Shown piece after piece: positions 8,237 through 17,654 of a DNA stretch of 64,000 nucleotides. The translations under genes were made by a program, and so were the position numbers. A model generated the notes under the pieces. That model saw nothing but the letters and a program-made list of their open reading frames with translations. It searched no databases and was not told the DNA's origin. The DNA comes from Hyphomicrobiales bacterium (GTDB lineage Bacteria; Pseudomonadota; Alphaproteobacteria; Rhizobiales; Rhizobiaceae): NCBI GenBank assembly GCA_900470195.1, contig UEIJ01000028.1:110607-174606 (forward strand). Reading direction: 5' to 3'. Positions within the stretch are counted from its first letter, which is position 1; every line of letters starts with the position of its first letter.

Positions 8237-9529
8237 ATGGATCGCATCAAAATCGTCGGCGGCAACAAGCTCAACGGCATCATTCCAATCTCCGGCGCGA
8301 AAAATGCCGCCCTGCCCTTGATGATCGCCTCGCTTCTCACCGACGATACGCTGACGCTCGAAAACGTGCCGCATCTGGCCGATGTCGAGCAGTTGATACG
8401 CATCCTCAGCAACCACGGCGTCGATTACTCCGTCAATGGACGTCGCGAGCACCAGAACGGCGCCTATTCGCGCACCATTCACTTCACCGCCCGCAATATC
8501 GTCGACACGACCGCGCCTTACGAACTCGTTTCCAAGATGCGCGCGAGCTTCTGGGTCATCGGGCCGCTTCTGGCACGCACCGGTGAGGCAACCGTGTCGC
8601 TGCCGGGCGGTTGCGCCATCGGCACTCGTCCCGTGGACCTGCTGCTGGAATCGCTCCAGGCGCTGGGCGCGGAAATCGACATCGAAAACGGTTATGCCAA
8701 GGCGCGCGCGCCGAAGGGCGGCCTTGTCGGCGCCCGCTACAGCTTCCCGAAAGTCTCGGTCGGCGCAACCCATGTCATGCTGATGGCGGCGGCTCTCGCT
8801 AAGGGCGAGACCATCATCGAAAATGCGGCCCGCGAGCCGGAAGTCGTCAATCTCGCCGACTGCCTGAATGCAATGGGCGCAAAAATCAGCGGCGCAGGCA
8901 CCAGCACCATCCACGTGGAAGGCGTGACCAGCCTTTCGGGCGCACGCGTCCGCGTCATTCCAGACCGTATCGAAACCGGCACCTATGCGATGGCAGTCGC
9001 AATGACTGGCGGCGACGTGCTGCTCGAAGGCGCGCAGGAAAGCCTGCTGTCGTCGGCTCTGGACACGCTGCGTCAGGCTGGTGCGGAGATCACCGAAACG
9101 AATAGCGGCCTGCGCGTGGTGCGAAACGGCCATGGCATTCATCCGGTCGATGTCACCACCGACCCTTTCCCCGGCTTCCCGACCGACTTGCAGGCGCAGT
9201 TCATGGGCCTGATGACCAAGGCGAAGGGAACCTCGCGCATCACGGAAACGATTTTTGAAAATCGCTTCATGCACGTGCAGGAACTGGCACGCCTTGGCGC
9301 AAAGATCTCCCTGTCCGGCCAGACGGCAACAGTCGAAGGCGTGGAGCGCCTCAAAGGCGCACAGGTGATGGCAACGGACCTGCGCGCATCGGTTTCTCTG
9401 GTGATCGCCGGTCTCGCCGCCGAGGGTGAAACCATGGTCAACCGCGTCTATCATCTGGATCGCGGCTTCGAGCGGCTGGAAGAAAAACTGTCACGCTGCG
9501 GCGCGATGGTGGAACGCATCAGCGGTTGA
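8237..9529 (+). CDS. murA: UDP-N-acetylglucosamine 1-carboxyvinyltransferase MurA
   Basis: MurA transfers enolpyruvate from phosphoenolpyruvate to UDP-GlcNAc, the first committed step of peptidoglycan synthesis, in the cytoplasm. The protein is 430 residues, the usual length. It shows the EPSP-synthase-like inside-out barrel: [10 protein letters not shown]...[10 protein letters not shown] with the catalytic Lys22-Asn23, the loop [14 protein letters not shown] with Cys126 (the residue attacked by fosfomycin in susceptible enzymes), and the later FPTDLQAQ segment. The ATG start follows AGAAGGTGACAC. A terminator hairpin follows at 9537-9569, so it ends its own unit. An open frame runs antisense through it but is a coding shadow. 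Confidence 0.98.
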   Translation: MDRIKIVGGNKLNGIIPISGAKNAALPLMIASLLTDDTLTLENVPHLADVEQLIRILSNHGVDYSVNGRREHQNGAYSRTIHFTARNIVDTTAPYELVSKMRASFWVIGPLLARTGEATVSLPGGCAIGTRPVDLLLESLQALGAEIDIENGYAKARAPKGGLVGARYSFPKVSVGATHVMLMAAALAKGETIIENAAREPEVVNLADCLNAMGAKISGAGTSTIHVEGVTSLSGARVRVIPDRIETGTYAMAVAMTGGDVLLEGAQESLLSSALDTLRQAGAEITETNSGLRVVRNGHGIHPVDVTTDPFPGFPTDLQAQFMGLMTKAKGTSRITETIFENRFMHVQELARLGAKISLSGQTATVEGVERLKGAQVMATDLRASVSLVIAGLAAEGETMVNRVYHLDRGFERLEEKLSRCGAMVERISG

Positions 9530-9536
9530 TGTGATC

Positions 9537-9569
9537 AGCCGGAGTGACATTCGTTGCTCCGGCTTTTTC
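9537..9569 (+). terminator. Rho-independent terminator after murA
   Basis: AGCCGGAG and CTCCGGCT form an 8-bp stem around a 12-base loop and are followed by TTTT. It lies 8 bases past the murA stop. Confidence 0.85.
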
Positions 9570-9719
9570 CTGGCTGACGTTATTTGAACAGCGACGGGTT
9601 TGAAAAGCCTGTCGATTTTTTTGTTTTGACATGCCAAGTTGATGACTGGCTGGCGGGCGATCGATTTCCCCCGGGCCGGGAACAATTATCGACCAAGAAC
9701 AGAAAAGTGGTGTTGTAGT

Positions 9720-10160
9720 ATGGATATGTTGAAGCTCGTGGCGCTGGATGAGGAGGATTTGCAGGTCCTTTCCGCTCATCTTCAGGACGCGGTGTTGAAA
9801 GTATCCGACCTTCAATATCTCGCCAACGAAAAGCGTTTCATCCTGACGGCGAACCGTTTTGTCTGGGAAGAAAGCAAGCCGCGGTTCCTGCGCAAGCCGC
9901 AATATCAGCGCAGACGCACCGCCCTGCACTTCAACCGTGTGATTGCCGCCAAGGCAACCGGTATAGACCGCCAGAAACCGGATGACGTGCTTTCCCTGAT
10001 GGCCGTTCAGTTCGCTGCCGGTGAAACACCCGCCGGTACAATAGAACTGACTTTTTCGGCAAATGCGGCTATCCGTCTTGAAGTAGAGTGTATTGAAGCG
10101 CAAATGACGGACCTTGGCGCGGCGTGGGAAACCGAATCCCTTCCTCGCCACAATGTCTGA
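9720..10160 (+). CDS. DUF2948 family protein
   Basis: A conserved alphaproteobacterial protein of unknown function, 146 residues from the ATG at 9720. ATG 9726 is an equally plausible start. The opening KLVALDEEDLQVLSAHLQDAV and the segment DLQYLANEKRFILTANRFVWE are the conserved core of DUF2948, which is almost always found just before hisD as here. No membrane segment, signal peptide or catalytic motif stands out. It is about 70 bases upstream of hisD and reads in the same direction, so it is likely co-transcribed with it. Confidence 0.9.
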   Translation: MDMLKLVALDEEDLQVLSAHLQDAVLKVSDLQYLANEKRFILTANRFVWEESKPRFLRKPQYQRRRTALHFNRVIAAKATGIDRQKPDDVLSLMAVQFAAGETPAGTIELTFSANAAIRLEVECIEAQMTDLGAAWETESLPRHNV

Positions 10161-10232
10161 GAGAAGGTTATACAAGCCCTCTTTCGTCCACCAGACGCCC
10201 GTCTGGCAGAGCATATTTGAAGGAACAGAAGC

Positions 10233-11525
10233 GTGGTCAAGACGCTCAGACAAACCGATTCCGATTTCGAGAATAATTTCGCGACATTTCTGGCAAGCAA
10301 GCGCGAAGCGTCCGAAGATGTGGACCGGGCAGCACGGGAAATCGTCGACCGCGTGCGCCGTGAAGGCGACAGCGCGCTCATCGATTATTCCCGTCGCTTC
10401 GACCGGATCGATCTTGAAAAAACCGGCATCGCGGTTACCGAAGCCGAAATCGACGCAGCTTTTGAAACAGCGCCCGCCTCGACAATCGAGGCGCTGAAAC
10501 TTGCACATGAGCGCATCGAAAAGCACCATGCGCGGCAATTGCCGAAGGATGACCGTTATACCGATGCGCTGGGCGTTGAGCTCGGCTCGCGCTGGACGGC
10601 TATCGAGGCCGTGGGGCTTTATGTTCCGGGAGGCACGGCGAGCTATCCAAGTTCCGTCCTGATGAATGCCGTTCCTGCCAAGGTGGCGGGCGTCGAGCGC
10701 ATCGTCATGGTGGTTCCGTCACCCGATGGCATTCTCAATCCATTGGTTCTGGTGGCGGCACGTCTGGCTGGCGTTTCCGAAATCTATCGCGTCGGCGGTG
10801 CGCAGGCTATCGCCGCCCTTGCCTATGGCACCGAAACAATCAAGCCCGTTGCCAAGATCGTCGGCCCCGGCAACGCCTATGTTGCAGCCGCCAAACGCAT
10901 CGTCTTCGGCACGGTCGGCATCGACATGATCGCAGGCCCCTCGGAAGTTCTGGTCATCGCCGACAAGGACAACAATCCCGACTGGATCGCCGCCGATTTG
11001 CTTGCCCAGGCAGAGCACGACGCTGCCGCGCAGTCGATCCTCATGACCAATGATGAAGCCCTTGCAATAGCGGTGGAAGAGGCTGTCGAACGCCAGCTCC
11101 GCAACCTGCCGCGCGCGCAAACCGCGGCTGCAAGCTGGCGCGATTTCGGTGCCGTTATTCTGGTCGAGGATTTTGAAGCAGCCATTCCGCTTGCCAATCG
11201 CATTGCAGCCGAGCATCTGGAAATCGCCACAGCCGACCCGGAAGCCTTGCTGCCAAAGATCCGCAATGCCGGATCGATCTTCATCGGCGGCTATACGCCG
11301 GAAGTGATCGGCGATTATGTCGGCGGCTGCAACCACGTTCTGCCGACGGCGCGGTCAGCGCGGTTCTCATCCGGCTTGTCGGTTCTCGATTATATGAAGC
11401 GCACTTCGCTTCTCAAACTCGGCCCCGATCAACTGCGTGTGCTTGGGCCTGCGGCAATCGAAATTGCCCGCGCTGAAGGCCTCGATGCCCACGCACAGTC
11501 TGTCGCCATCCGGCTGAACCTATGA
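10233..11525 (+). CDS. hisD: Histidinol dehydrogenase HisD
   Basis: HisD carries out the last two steps of histidine synthesis, oxidising L-histidinol through the aldehyde to L-histidine with two NAD+. The protein is 430 residues, the family's normal size, with a GTG start after GAAGGAACAGAAGC. Recognisable parts include YVPGGTASYPSSVLMNA, the GPGNAYVAAAKR segment, IDMIAGPSEVLV, the zinc/active-site stretch LLAQAEHDAAAQ, and AEHLEI. The His-Glu ligands are present. It is followed after 6 bases by the UPF0262 gene. As in other Rhizobiales, hisD sits outside the main his operon, in the murA-infA block. Confidence 0.98.
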   Translation: MVKTLRQTDSDFENNFATFLASKREASEDVDRAAREIVDRVRREGDSALIDYSRRFDRIDLEKTGIAVTEAEIDAAFETAPASTIEALKLAHERIEKHHARQLPKDDRYTDALGVELGSRWTAIEAVGLYVPGGTASYPSSVLMNAVPAKVAGVERIVMVVPSPDGILNPLVLVAARLAGVSEIYRVGGAQAIAALAYGTETIKPVAKIVGPGNAYVAAAKRIVFGTVGIDMIAGPSEVLVIADKDNNPDWIAADLLAQAEHDAAAQSILMTNDEALAIAVEEAVERQLRNLPRAQTAAASWRDFGAVILVEDFEAAIPLANRIAAEHLEIATADPEALLPKIRNAGSIFIGGYTPEVIGDYVGGCNHVLPTARSARFSSGLSVLDYMKRTSLLKLGPDQLRVLGPAAIEIARAEGLDAHAQSVAIRLNL

Positions 11526-11531
11526 GGTGAC

Positions 11532-12014
11532 ATGACCGCCGGTGTTCCCAATGCCCGCCTTGTTGACGTCGAGCTCGATGAATCCATCGGGCGTTCGACG
11601 CCTGACGTCGAGCATGAACGCGCGGTCGCCATCTTTGACCTCATCGAGGAAAACTCCTTCCACCCGATCGGAGACGATGCGGGCGGACCTTATCGGCTGA
11701 AGCTCTCGCTGATGGAATCGCGACTGATTTTCGCCATCTCCCGGGAAACAGGGGAAGACGTCGCAACCCACATTCTCTCGCTCACGCCGCTCCGCCGCGT
11801 CGTACGGGATTATTTCATGATTTGCGAAAGCTACTATCAGGCCATCCGCTCGGCCACGCCAAGCAAGATCGAGGCAATCGACATGGGGCGGCGCGGCCTG
11901 CACAATGAAGGGTCACAAACCCTGCAAGCGCGGTTAAAGGGCAAGATCGAGGTTGATTTCAACACGGCCCGACGGCTTTTCACACTCGTCTGCGTCCTGC
12001 ACTGGAGAGGCTGA
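11532..12014 (+). CDS. UPF0262 family protein
   Basis: A 160-residue conserved alphaproteobacterial protein with no established function. The characteristic segment [25 protein letters not shown] and the later [30 protein letters not shown] match UPF0262. No signal peptide or membrane helix is seen. It starts 6 bases after hisD and ends just before the phosphatase gene, so hisD, this gene and the phosphatase form one transcription unit. That arrangement is conserved among relatives and supports the reading frame. Confidence 0.92.
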   Translation: MTAGVPNARLVDVELDESIGRSTPDVEHERAVAIFDLIEENSFHPIGDDAGGPYRLKLSLMESRLIFAISRETGEDVATHILSLTPLRRVVRDYFMICESYYQAIRSATPSKIEAIDMGRRGLHNEGSQTLQARLKGKIEVDFNTARRLFTLVCVLHWRG

Positions 12015-12020
12015 TCATTG

Positions 12021-12506
12021 ATGGTCATCACCGATGCCCCTCCTGTGAATTTTAGCGCCAACGGCAACGAAGATCATAAGCCACGCCTGCCCAAGTCCCT
12101 GCTTTTCGTCTGCGGCAAGAATGCAATTCGCTCGCCAATCGCGGAACTGCTTGCAAGACAGGCTCTTCCCCCCAATATTTATGTGGCGTCCGCAGGCGTG
12201 AAGCGGGGCGAGCGCGATCCGTTCGTCGATGCAGTCCTTCAGGAAGAAGGCCTGTCACTCGACAACCGGCAACCACGTGGCCTAGAAGAACTAGCGGACG
12301 GCTATTTCGATCTGATCGTGACGCTGACGCCGCTTGCCCACCATACAGTGCTGGAGCGGATGCGCGGTTTCTCGGTCGATGTGGAATATTGGCCGACGCC
12401 GGACCCGACGCTGGTAACGGGCAGCAGGAGCCAGATCATGGCGGCCTATCGCGATGTGCGTGACCGTCTGAAGCGCCAGATCATGCTCCGTTTTGGCGAG
12501 CAATAA
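12021..12506 (+). CDS. Low-molecular-weight phosphatase family protein
   Basis: A 161-residue protein with the fold of low-molecular-weight protein tyrosine phosphatases and arsenate reductases. The active-site loop near residue 35 reads FVCGKNAIRSPIAE, keeping the Cys-(X)5-Arg spacing and the following Ser, but with a Lys where the usual motif has a Gly. The general-acid aspartate may be in PTPDPTLV. ATG 12021 was chosen over an adjacent TTG. It follows the UPF0262 gene by 6 bases. The position next to hisD and infA is conserved in Brucella-like genomes, and the substrate is unknown. A hairpin CCGCTC/GAGCGG followed by CATTTT lies at 12577-12596 before infA. Confidence 0.85.
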   Translation: MVITDAPPVNFSANGNEDHKPRLPKSLLFVCGKNAIRSPIAELLARQALPPNIYVASAGVKRGERDPFVDAVLQEEGLSLDNRQPRGLEELADGYFDLIVTLTPLAHHTVLERMRGFSVDVEYWPTPDPTLVTGSRSQIMAAYRDVRDRLKRQIMLRFGEQ

Positions 12507-12620
12507 GTTCGCCGAATTCCGTTGTTCACAAATGCCGCCTAATCATATAGGTTCCGCGCAAATTCCGACCTTAAGACCGCTCGAGAGCGGCATTTTACCG
12601 AAGAAAGAAACAGGTATCGC

Positions 12621-12839
12621 ATGGCGAAAGAAGAAGTCCTAGAATTTCCGGGTGTTGTTACGGAACTGCTGCCCAATGCTATGTTCCGCGTAAAGCTCGA
12701 AAACGAACATGAAATCATCGCCCATACGGCTGGCCGCATGCGCAAGAATCGCATCCGCGTTCTGGCCGGTGACAAGGTGCTGGTTGAAATGACCCCTTAC
12801 GACCTGACCAAGGGCCGCATCACCTACCGCTTCAAGTAA
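12621..12839 (+). CDS. infA: Translation initiation factor IF-1
   Basis: IF-1 is a 72-residue OB-fold protein that binds the ribosomal A site during initiation. The sequence is nearly textbook: [42 protein letters not shown], and the ending [18 protein letters not shown]. It has the exact usual length. It lies 28 bases before maf in the same direction. Confidence 0.98.
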   Translation: MAKEEVLEFPGVVTELLPNAMFRVKLENEHEIIAHTAGRMRKNRIRVLAGDKVLVEMTPYDLTKGRITYRFK

Positions 12840-12867
12840 GCAATCCGTTCCAGGAAATGTCTATTCG

Positions 12868-13494
12868 ATGAGCGCGCAACACAAGCTGGTTCTTGCCTCC
12901 GGTTCTCCACGCAGGATCGAGCTTCTGGGGCAGGCAGGCATCGAACCGGACCATATTTATCCGGCCGATATAGATGAAACGCCGCAGCGCGCGGAACACC
13001 CGCGCTCGCTGGCGCGACGTCTGTCGCGGGAAAAGGCGCGCAAGGCACAGGAATTGTTGAAGGACGATGCGAATTTCGCCAGCGCCTTCATTCTTGCAGC
13101 CGATACGGTCGTGGCGGTTGGCCGCCGCATTCTGCCCAAGACCGAGATCGCCGACGAGGCAAGGGAATGCCTGCGCCTGCTTTCCGGACGCACGCACAAG
13201 GTATTCACGGGCGTGAGCCTTGTCTTGCCAAACGGAAATCTGCGCCACACACTGGTGGAAACGCGGCTTCGTTTCGAACGGCTCTCCCGCCAGCAGATGG
13301 ATGCCTATCTTTCATCTGGCGAATGGCGCGGGAAAGCGGGCGGCTACGCCATCCAGGGACTGGCCGGCAGCTTCGTCGTGAAACTGGTGGGATCCTATAC
13401 GAACGTGGTGGGATTGCCGCTACAGGAAACCATAAGCCTGCTGAACGATGTCGATTATCCGGTTTACGCCAACTGGGGCAGCGGGAAAGTCTGA
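12868..13494 (+). CDS. maf: Maf-family nucleoside triphosphate pyrophosphatase
   Basis: Maf proteins hydrolyse non-canonical or standard nucleoside triphosphates (dTTP/UTP or modified bases) to monophosphates and are linked to septum control. The product has 208 residues. Motifs seen are [18 protein letters not shown] (substrate loop, SxSPRR), the catalytic [28 protein letters not shown] and [16 protein letters not shown]. Family members with this last motif pattern are often dTTP/UTP pyrophosphatases, but the subclass is not certain. It lies between infA and yacG, a conserved order. Confidence 0.95.
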   Translation: MSAQHKLVLASGSPRRIELLGQAGIEPDHIYPADIDETPQRAEHPRSLARRLSREKARKAQELLKDDANFASAFILAADTVVAVGRRILPKTEIADEARECLRLLSGRTHKVFTGVSLVLPNGNLRHTLVETRLRFERLSRQQMDAYLSSGEWRGKAGGYAIQGLAGSFVVKLVGSYTNVVGLPLQETISLLNDVDYPVYANWGSGKV

Positions 13495-13502
13495 GAGCAG
13501 AC

Positions 13503-13718
13503 ATGAGTGACAAGAAGGACATATCGGCAGCAGCAGGTGCACGCGTGACGCCATTGCGTCCGACACGCCCCTGCCCGGAATGTGGAAAGCCTTCAACGCG
13601 CGAATCCTATCCGTTCTGTTCGCCGCGCTGCAAAAGCATCGACCTCAATCGCTGGCTGTCCGGTAGCTATGTGCTGCCAGGCAAGCCGATTGACGAAGAG
13701 GAAGAAGAAGGAAACTAG
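13503..13718 (+). CDS. yacG: DNA gyrase inhibitor YacG (zinc-finger protein)
   Basis: YacG is a small zinc protein that in E. coli binds GyrB and inhibits gyrase. This copy is 71 residues. It shows the four-cysteine zinc motif [10 protein letters not shown] ... [17 protein letters not shown], with Cys-X2-Cys then Cys-X3-Cys, and ends in an acidic tail (DEEEEEGN) typical of the family. ATG 13503 lies 8 bases past the maf stop. The function is taken from the family. Confidence 0.95.
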   Translation: MSDKKDISAAAGARVTPLRPTRPCPECGKPSTRESYPFCSPRCKSIDLNRWLSGSYVLPGKPIDEEEEEGN

Positions 13719-13888
13719 CCTCTTCCAAATCGGCTTCTGCCAATAAAATCAGCTATTTAACAAAGATGTGAGAAAAGCTGATAAAAATTGCGATACGGTG
13801 CTGGACAGCGCGAAATTTAATGCTATAACCCACCCACTTCCGGCGGGAACCAACACCGCCTCGAACGAGCAAATCGCTTGTTACGGAT

Positions 13889-13964
13889 GCCCGGATAGCT
13901 CAGTTGGTAGAGCAGCGGATTGAAAATCCGCGTGTCGGTGGTTCGAATCCGCCTCCGGGCACCA
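13889..13964 (+). tRNA. tRNA-Phe (anticodon GAA)
   Basis: A 76-nucleotide cloverleaf starts GCCCGGATAGCTCAG, with anticodon arm GCGGATTGAAAATCCGC giving GAA and T arm GGTGGTTCGAATCCGCC. The acceptor GCCCGGA pairs with TCCGGGC, followed by A and encoded CCA. Confidence 0.98.
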
Positions 13965-14109
13965 TCAGTTTACACCTTATCTAGGTAAAACTGTTTCCAA
14001 TATGCTTTGGCAACATGCGCCGGCTCCAATATTGACCTGACGATATTCCTCTGCGAGGACTAAGGTTCTACCGGCTCCCATCAAATTCTTCCCATATGAG
14101 GAAATCTCC

Positions 14110-14550
14110 ATGCTCTGGACGTTGTTCGGCATCCTTTCCGGTGCCTGTATTGCCATTCAGGCCCCCATCAATGCAGCCTTGGCTCGCGGTCTGGGCTCAC
14201 CGGTAACGGCTGCCGCGATTTCGTTTCTTTCCGGGGCCGTCATCCTTGCCATTATCGCCGGAATTACCGCCCGCGCGACGGGTGCAATGCCAACGTTCAA
14301 CGTGCCTGCGGGCTGGCTGTTCGTCGCAGGCGGTGCGCTTGGCTGCATCTATGTGACGGCATCGGTGCTGCTGACGCCGCGCATCGGGGCTGCCGCCGTG
14401 ATGGGGCTGGCGGTTGCTGGACAATTGATGGCCGGGCTGGCTGCCGACCGCATCGGCTTCATGGGCGTTGCGGTGCGTGAAATCACCGCCGGACGCATTG
14501 CTGGCGCCTTCCTGCTTTTGACCGGCGCGCTCATGATCCGCTTTCTCTAA
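14110..14550 (+). CDS. DMT-family half-size transporter (DUF606/YdcZ-like)
   Basis: A 146-residue integral membrane protein with five predicted helices, each rich in Gly/Ala: residues 1-22, 31-54, 65-87, 92-112 and 123-146. The opening LWTLFGILSGACIAIQAPINAALARGLGSP and the GAAAVMGLAVAGQLMAGL segment match the DUF606 branch of the drug/metabolite transporter superfamily. Proteins of this type often act as dimers. The ATG is preceded by GAGGAAATC. It stands alone, convergent with the fucose operon, with a shared terminator after its stop. The substrate is unknown. Confidence 0.88.
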   Translation: MLWTLFGILSGACIAIQAPINAALARGLGSPVTAAAISFLSGAVILAIIAGITARATGAMPTFNVPAGWLFVAGGALGCIYVTASVLLTPRIGAAAVMGLAVAGQLMAGLAADRIGFMGVAVREITAGRIAGAFLLLTGALMIRFL

Positions 14551-14584
14551 AAAAAAAGACCGCGCTTTTTGGGCGCGGCCTTAT
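14549..14584. terminator. Bidirectional Rho-independent terminator
   Basis: GACCGCGC-TTTTT-GGGCGCGGCC forms a strong stem. On the minus strand it is followed by a run of nine or more T, making it the likely end of the leftward fucose operon. On the plus strand it closes the DMT gene. Confidence 0.85.
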
Positions 14585-14627
14585 TTGATCCCGGGTGCCA
14601 AAACGGCTTTTCGGGAAATGCTCTCAG

Positions 14628-15905
14628 TCAGCCCTTGAACGTATATTCCGCAATCGACTGCGGCTTCATCTCGATGGAGAAGCCCGGAAGCGACGGCGGC
14701 ATATAGGCTGCATCCTTTATCACGCACGGGTCGATGAAGTGTTCGTGCAGATGATCGACATATTCGATCACACGGCCTTCCTTGGTGCCGGAAACGGCCA
14801 CATAATCGATCATCGACAGATGCTGCACATATTCGCAGAGGCCGACGCCGCCCGCATGCGGCCAGACCGGCTTGCCGAACTTGGCAGCGATCAGCAGCAC
14901 CGCCAGAACTTCGTTCAGACCACCCATGCGGCACGAATCGATCTGGACGATGTCGATGGCGCCTTCCGCGATGAACTGCTTGAACATGATGCGGTTCTGG
15001 CACATTTCGCCGGTCGCCACCTTCACGTCGCCGATGGCTTCGCGAATCTTGCGATGGCCCGCCACATCGTCCGGGCTGGTGGGCTCTTCAATGAAGAACG
15101 GCTTGGAGAAGGCCAGCTTGTTGACCCACTCGATAGCCTGGTCGACTTCCCATACCTGATTGGCGTCGATCATCAGGTAACGGTCCGGGCCGATCACTTC
15201 GCGCGCGATGGTGAGGCGGCGAATATCGTCTTCGAGGTCGCGGCCAACCTTCATCTTGACGTGGTTGAAGCCCTCGTCGATCGCTTCCTGGCAAAGACGG
15301 CGGAGCTTGTCGTCGTCATAGCCGAGCCAGCCGGCAGACGTCGTGTAGCAGGCATAGCCTTCCGCTTCGAGCGTGGCGATGCGCTCGGCCTTGCCAGCTT
15401 CCGCCTTGCGCAGGATCGCCACGGCTTCGTCGCGCGTCAGCGCGTCGGTCAGATAGCGATAATCGACAATATCGGCGATTTCTTCGGGCGACATGTCGGC
15501 TACAAGCCGCCACACCGGCTTGCCTGCCTGTTTTGCAGCCAAGTCCCAGAAGGCGTTGACGACAGCGCCGGTGGCAAGATGCATCGCGCCCTTGTCCGGG
15601 CCGATCCAGCGCAGCTGGCTGTCGCCGGTCAGGTAGCGCCAGAACTTGCCGGGGGCCGCGAGGAAATCATCCATCGAGGCACCCACGACCAGATGACGCA
15701 TGGCAAGAATGGCCTGGCAGCAGATGTCGTTGCCGCGGCCGATGGTGAAGGTGAGGCCGTGGCCCTTCAGCGCCTCGTCATCCGTGTCGAGAATGACATA
15801 GGCCGCCGAGTAATCCGGATCGGGGTTCATCGCGTCGGAGCCGTCCAGACTTTGCGAAGTCGGGAAGCGCAGATCGAAAACGCGAAGATCGGTAATTTTC
15901 GTCAT
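14628..15905 (-). CDS. fucD: L-fuconate dehydratase (enolase superfamily)
   Basis: The expected reaction is dehydration of L-fuconate to 2-keto-3-deoxy-L-fuconate. The product is 425 residues with the enolase-superfamily cap and barrel. Catalytic and Mg-binding residues are visible in order: KMKVG (KxK base), DANQVW (Asp), IEEPTSPDD (Glu), ATGEMCQNR (Glu) and PHAGGVGLCEYVQH (His). The segment SGTKEGRVIEYVDHLHEHF is characteristic of the FucD/ENOSF1 subgroup rather than mandelate racemase. It is the last gene of the minus-strand fucose operon, ending before a strong terminator. The dehydratase subgroup call is strong, and the in vivo sugar acid is inferred. Confidence 0.9.
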   Translation of the reverse strand: MTKITDLRVFDLRFPTSQSLDGSDAMNPDPDYSAAYVILDTDDEALKGHGLTFTIGRGNDICCQAILAMRHLVVGASMDDFLAAPGKFWRYLTGDSQLRWIGPDKGAMHLATGAVVNAFWDLAAKQAGKPVWRLVADMSPEEIADIVDYRYLTDALTRDEAVAILRKAEAGKAERIATLEAEGYACYTTSAGWLGYDDDKLRRLCQEAIDEGFNHVKMKVGRDLEDDIRRLTIAREVIGPDRYLMIDANQVWEVDQAIEWVNKLAFSKPFFIEEPTSPDDVAGHRKIREAIGDVKVATGEMCQNRIMFKQFIAEGAIDIVQIDSCRMGGLNEVLAVLLIAAKFGKPVWPHAGGVGLCEYVQHLSMIDYVAVSGTKEGRVIEYVDHLHEHFIDPCVIKDAAYMPPSLPGFSIEMKPQSIAEYTFKG

Positions 15906-15919
15906 GATTTATCCGTGAT

Positions 15920-15962
15920 CAGGGCATGATCCCGAAACGTTGGAGCCGGTTCCGGGATCAAG
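15920..15962. repeat. Intergenic palindromic repeat
   Basis: TGATCCCGAAAC and GGTTCCGGGATCA form an imperfect inverted repeat separated by a short loop, between the dehydratase and FAH genes. Its form resembles the dispersed CATGATCCCGAAA palindromes scattered in Brucella-type genomes. Confidence 0.6.
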
Positions 15963-15973
15963 CTTAAACAATA

Positions 15974-16819
15974 TTAGATGTCGGCGCGTACGTTCTGCTT
16001 CTGCGTGCCGAGACCGTCGATGCCGAGCTCGACAACGTCGCCAGCCTTGAGATAACGCGGCGGCTTCATGCCCATGCCGACGCCGGGAGGCGTGCCGGTG
16101 GAGATGATATCGCCCGGCTGCAGCGACATGAACTGCGACAGGTAGGAAACGAGGTGGCGGATGCCGTAGATCATCGTCTTCGACGAACCGTTCTGCATGG
16201 TTTCGCCATTGACCTTGAGCCACATGCCGAGGTTTTCCGGGTCTTCGATCTCATCCTTCGTCACCAGCCACGGGCCGGTCGGGCCGAACGTGTCGCAGGA
16301 CTTGCCCTTCGTCCACTGACCCTGACGCTCGATCTGGAAGGCGCGTTCGGACACATCATGGATGGTGCAATAGCCAGCAACATAGTCGAGGGCGTCTTCT
16401 TCCGAGACGTATTTCGCGGTCTTGCCGATGACGATGCCGAGCTCGACTTCCCAGTCGGTCTTTTCCGAGCCGCGCGGGATGACGAGATCGTCGTTCGGGC
16501 CGACAATTGCGGAAGTGGCCTTCATGAAGATGATCGGCTCGGACGGAACCGCCGCGCCGGTTTCGGCGGCGTGGTCGGAATAGTTGAGACCAATGCAGAT
16601 GAACTTGCCGGTGCCTGCAACGCAGGGGCCCAGACGCGGATTGCCTTCAACCTTCGGCAGCGAATTGATGTCGATCGCGCCGAGCCTGGCCAGCGCATCG
16701 GGAGCCAGAGCCGCGCCGGAAAGGTCGCTTACATGGGCGGACAGGTCGCGGATGTTGCCATCGGCATCGAGAAGGCCCGGCTTTTCCTGACCGGTTTCGC
16801 CATAGCGAAGAAATTTCAT
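15974..16819 (-). CDS. FAH-family hydrolase, probable 2,4-diketo-3-deoxy-L-fuconate hydrolase
   Basis: A 281-residue fumarylacetoacetate hydrolase family enzyme. In the non-phosphorylating L-fucose pathway such an enzyme splits 2,4-diketo-3-deoxy-L-fuconate into pyruvate and L-lactate. Motifs include CIGLNYSDHAAETGA, the metal-binding DWEVELGIVIGKTAK, GYCTIHDVSERAFQ, GPWLVTKDEI and GDIISTGTPPGVGMG. The metal ligands Glu and Asp are in place. ATG 16819 follows AAAGGAG. It sits between the SDR and dehydratase genes, exactly the step order of the pathway. Substrate assignment rests on this context. Confidence 0.87.
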   Translation of the reverse strand: MKFLRYGETGQEKPGLLDADGNIRDLSAHVSDLSGAALAPDALARLGAIDINSLPKVEGNPRLGPCVAGTGKFICIGLNYSDHAAETGAAVPSEPIIFMKATSAIVGPNDDLVIPRGSEKTDWEVELGIVIGKTAKYVSEEDALDYVAGYCTIHDVSERAFQIERQGQWTKGKSCDTFGPTGPWLVTKDEIEDPENLGMWLKVNGETMQNGSSKTMIYGIRHLVSYLSQFMSLQPGDIISTGTPPGVGMGMKPPRYLKAGDVVELGIDGLGTQKQNVRADI

Positions 16820-16917
16820 GAGTTTGCTCCTTTAGGGGATGAAAAAAGATGGGCTGAGGGTGGTCGACGCTCTGGCTATGCCATTTGCAGGCCGCCAGAG
16901 CCTGAATATCGACTGCC

Positions 16918-17652
16918 CTAAATGGTCCAGCCTCCATCGATGTTGTAGGCCTGACCTGTGGTGTAGGTCGCGCCGGCGAGATAGACAGCGAGATCTGCGA
17001 TTTCTTCCGGCTGGCCGATGCGGCCAATGGGCTGGCGGGCGATGAATGCGGCGCGCTGTTCTTCATAATCGCCCTGCGAACGCAGACGGTCCTGCAAGGA
17101 CGGGCTTTCGACCGTGCCGGGGCAGATGGCATTGCAGCGGATGCCCTTGGCGACATAATCGGCGGCGACGGCCTTGGTGAGACCGATGACGGCAGCCTTG
17201 GTGACGCCATAGGCGAAACGGTTCGGCACGCCCTTCACGCTCGATGCGACGGAAGCCATGTTGACGATGGCGCCATCCTTGCGCTCCAGCATGCCCGGCA
17301 GCACGGCGCGAATGGTGCGGATCATCGCCTTGACGTTGAGATTGACGGCGAAGTCGAGGTCTTCGTCCTTCATTTCGAGGATGGAACCGCCATGAACGAC
17401 GCCTGCGCAATTGAACAGGATGTCCACCTGACCGATTTCGGCGACAAGCGCCTTCACTTCGGCCTCATCGAGCACGTTCAGCTTGCGGGTGATGATACCG
17501 TTGACGCCTTCGATTTCCTTCAGCGCGTCCATGTTTATGTCGGTCGCATAGACTTTTGCGCCAGCTTCCGCGAAAGCCAGCGCGCTGGCGCGGCCAATGC
17601 CTTGGGCTGCGGCTGTCACCAGCGCGGTTTTTCCGTCAAATCGTATCGTCAT
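16918..17652 (-). CDS. SDR oxidoreductase, probable 2-keto-3-deoxy-L-fuconate dehydrogenase
   Basis: A 244-residue classical short-chain dehydrogenase expected to use NAD+. The cofactor motif is TAAAQGIGRA (TGxxxGIG variant), followed by acidic YATDIN, which favours NAD over NADP, then NCAG, a catalytic serine in ASVASS and YGVTK with the active Tyr and Lys. The C-terminal ending GQAYNIDGGWTI is typical. The closest type is the DHRS6/BDH2-like group, which includes the fucose-pathway enzyme converting 2-keto-3-deoxy-L-fuconate to the 2,4-diketo acid. ATG 17652 follows GGAAGG and lies just inside the preceding MaoC gene boundary, so they are translationally close. Confidence 0.88.
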   Translation of the reverse strand: MTIRFDGKTALVTAAAQGIGRASALAFAEAGAKVYATDINMDALKEIEGVNGIITRKLNVLDEAEVKALVAEIGQVDILFNCAGVVHGGSILEMKDEDLDFAVNLNVKAMIRTIRAVLPGMLERKDGAIVNMASVASSVKGVPNRFAYGVTKAAVIGLTKAVAADYVAKGIRCNAICPGTVESPSLQDRLRSQGDYEEQRAAFIARQPIGRIGQPEEIADLAVYLAGATYTTGQAYNIDGGWTI

Positions 17653-17654
17653 CT

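Noticed and set aside
8150..9454. 434-codon minus-strand open frame opposite murA
   Set aside because: murA is unambiguous on the plus strand. The antisense translation lacks domains and a ribosome site.
12577..12596. Hairpin before infA as a terminator or leader element
   Set aside because: Only a 6-bp stem with CATTTT after it. Too weak to list as a separate feature.
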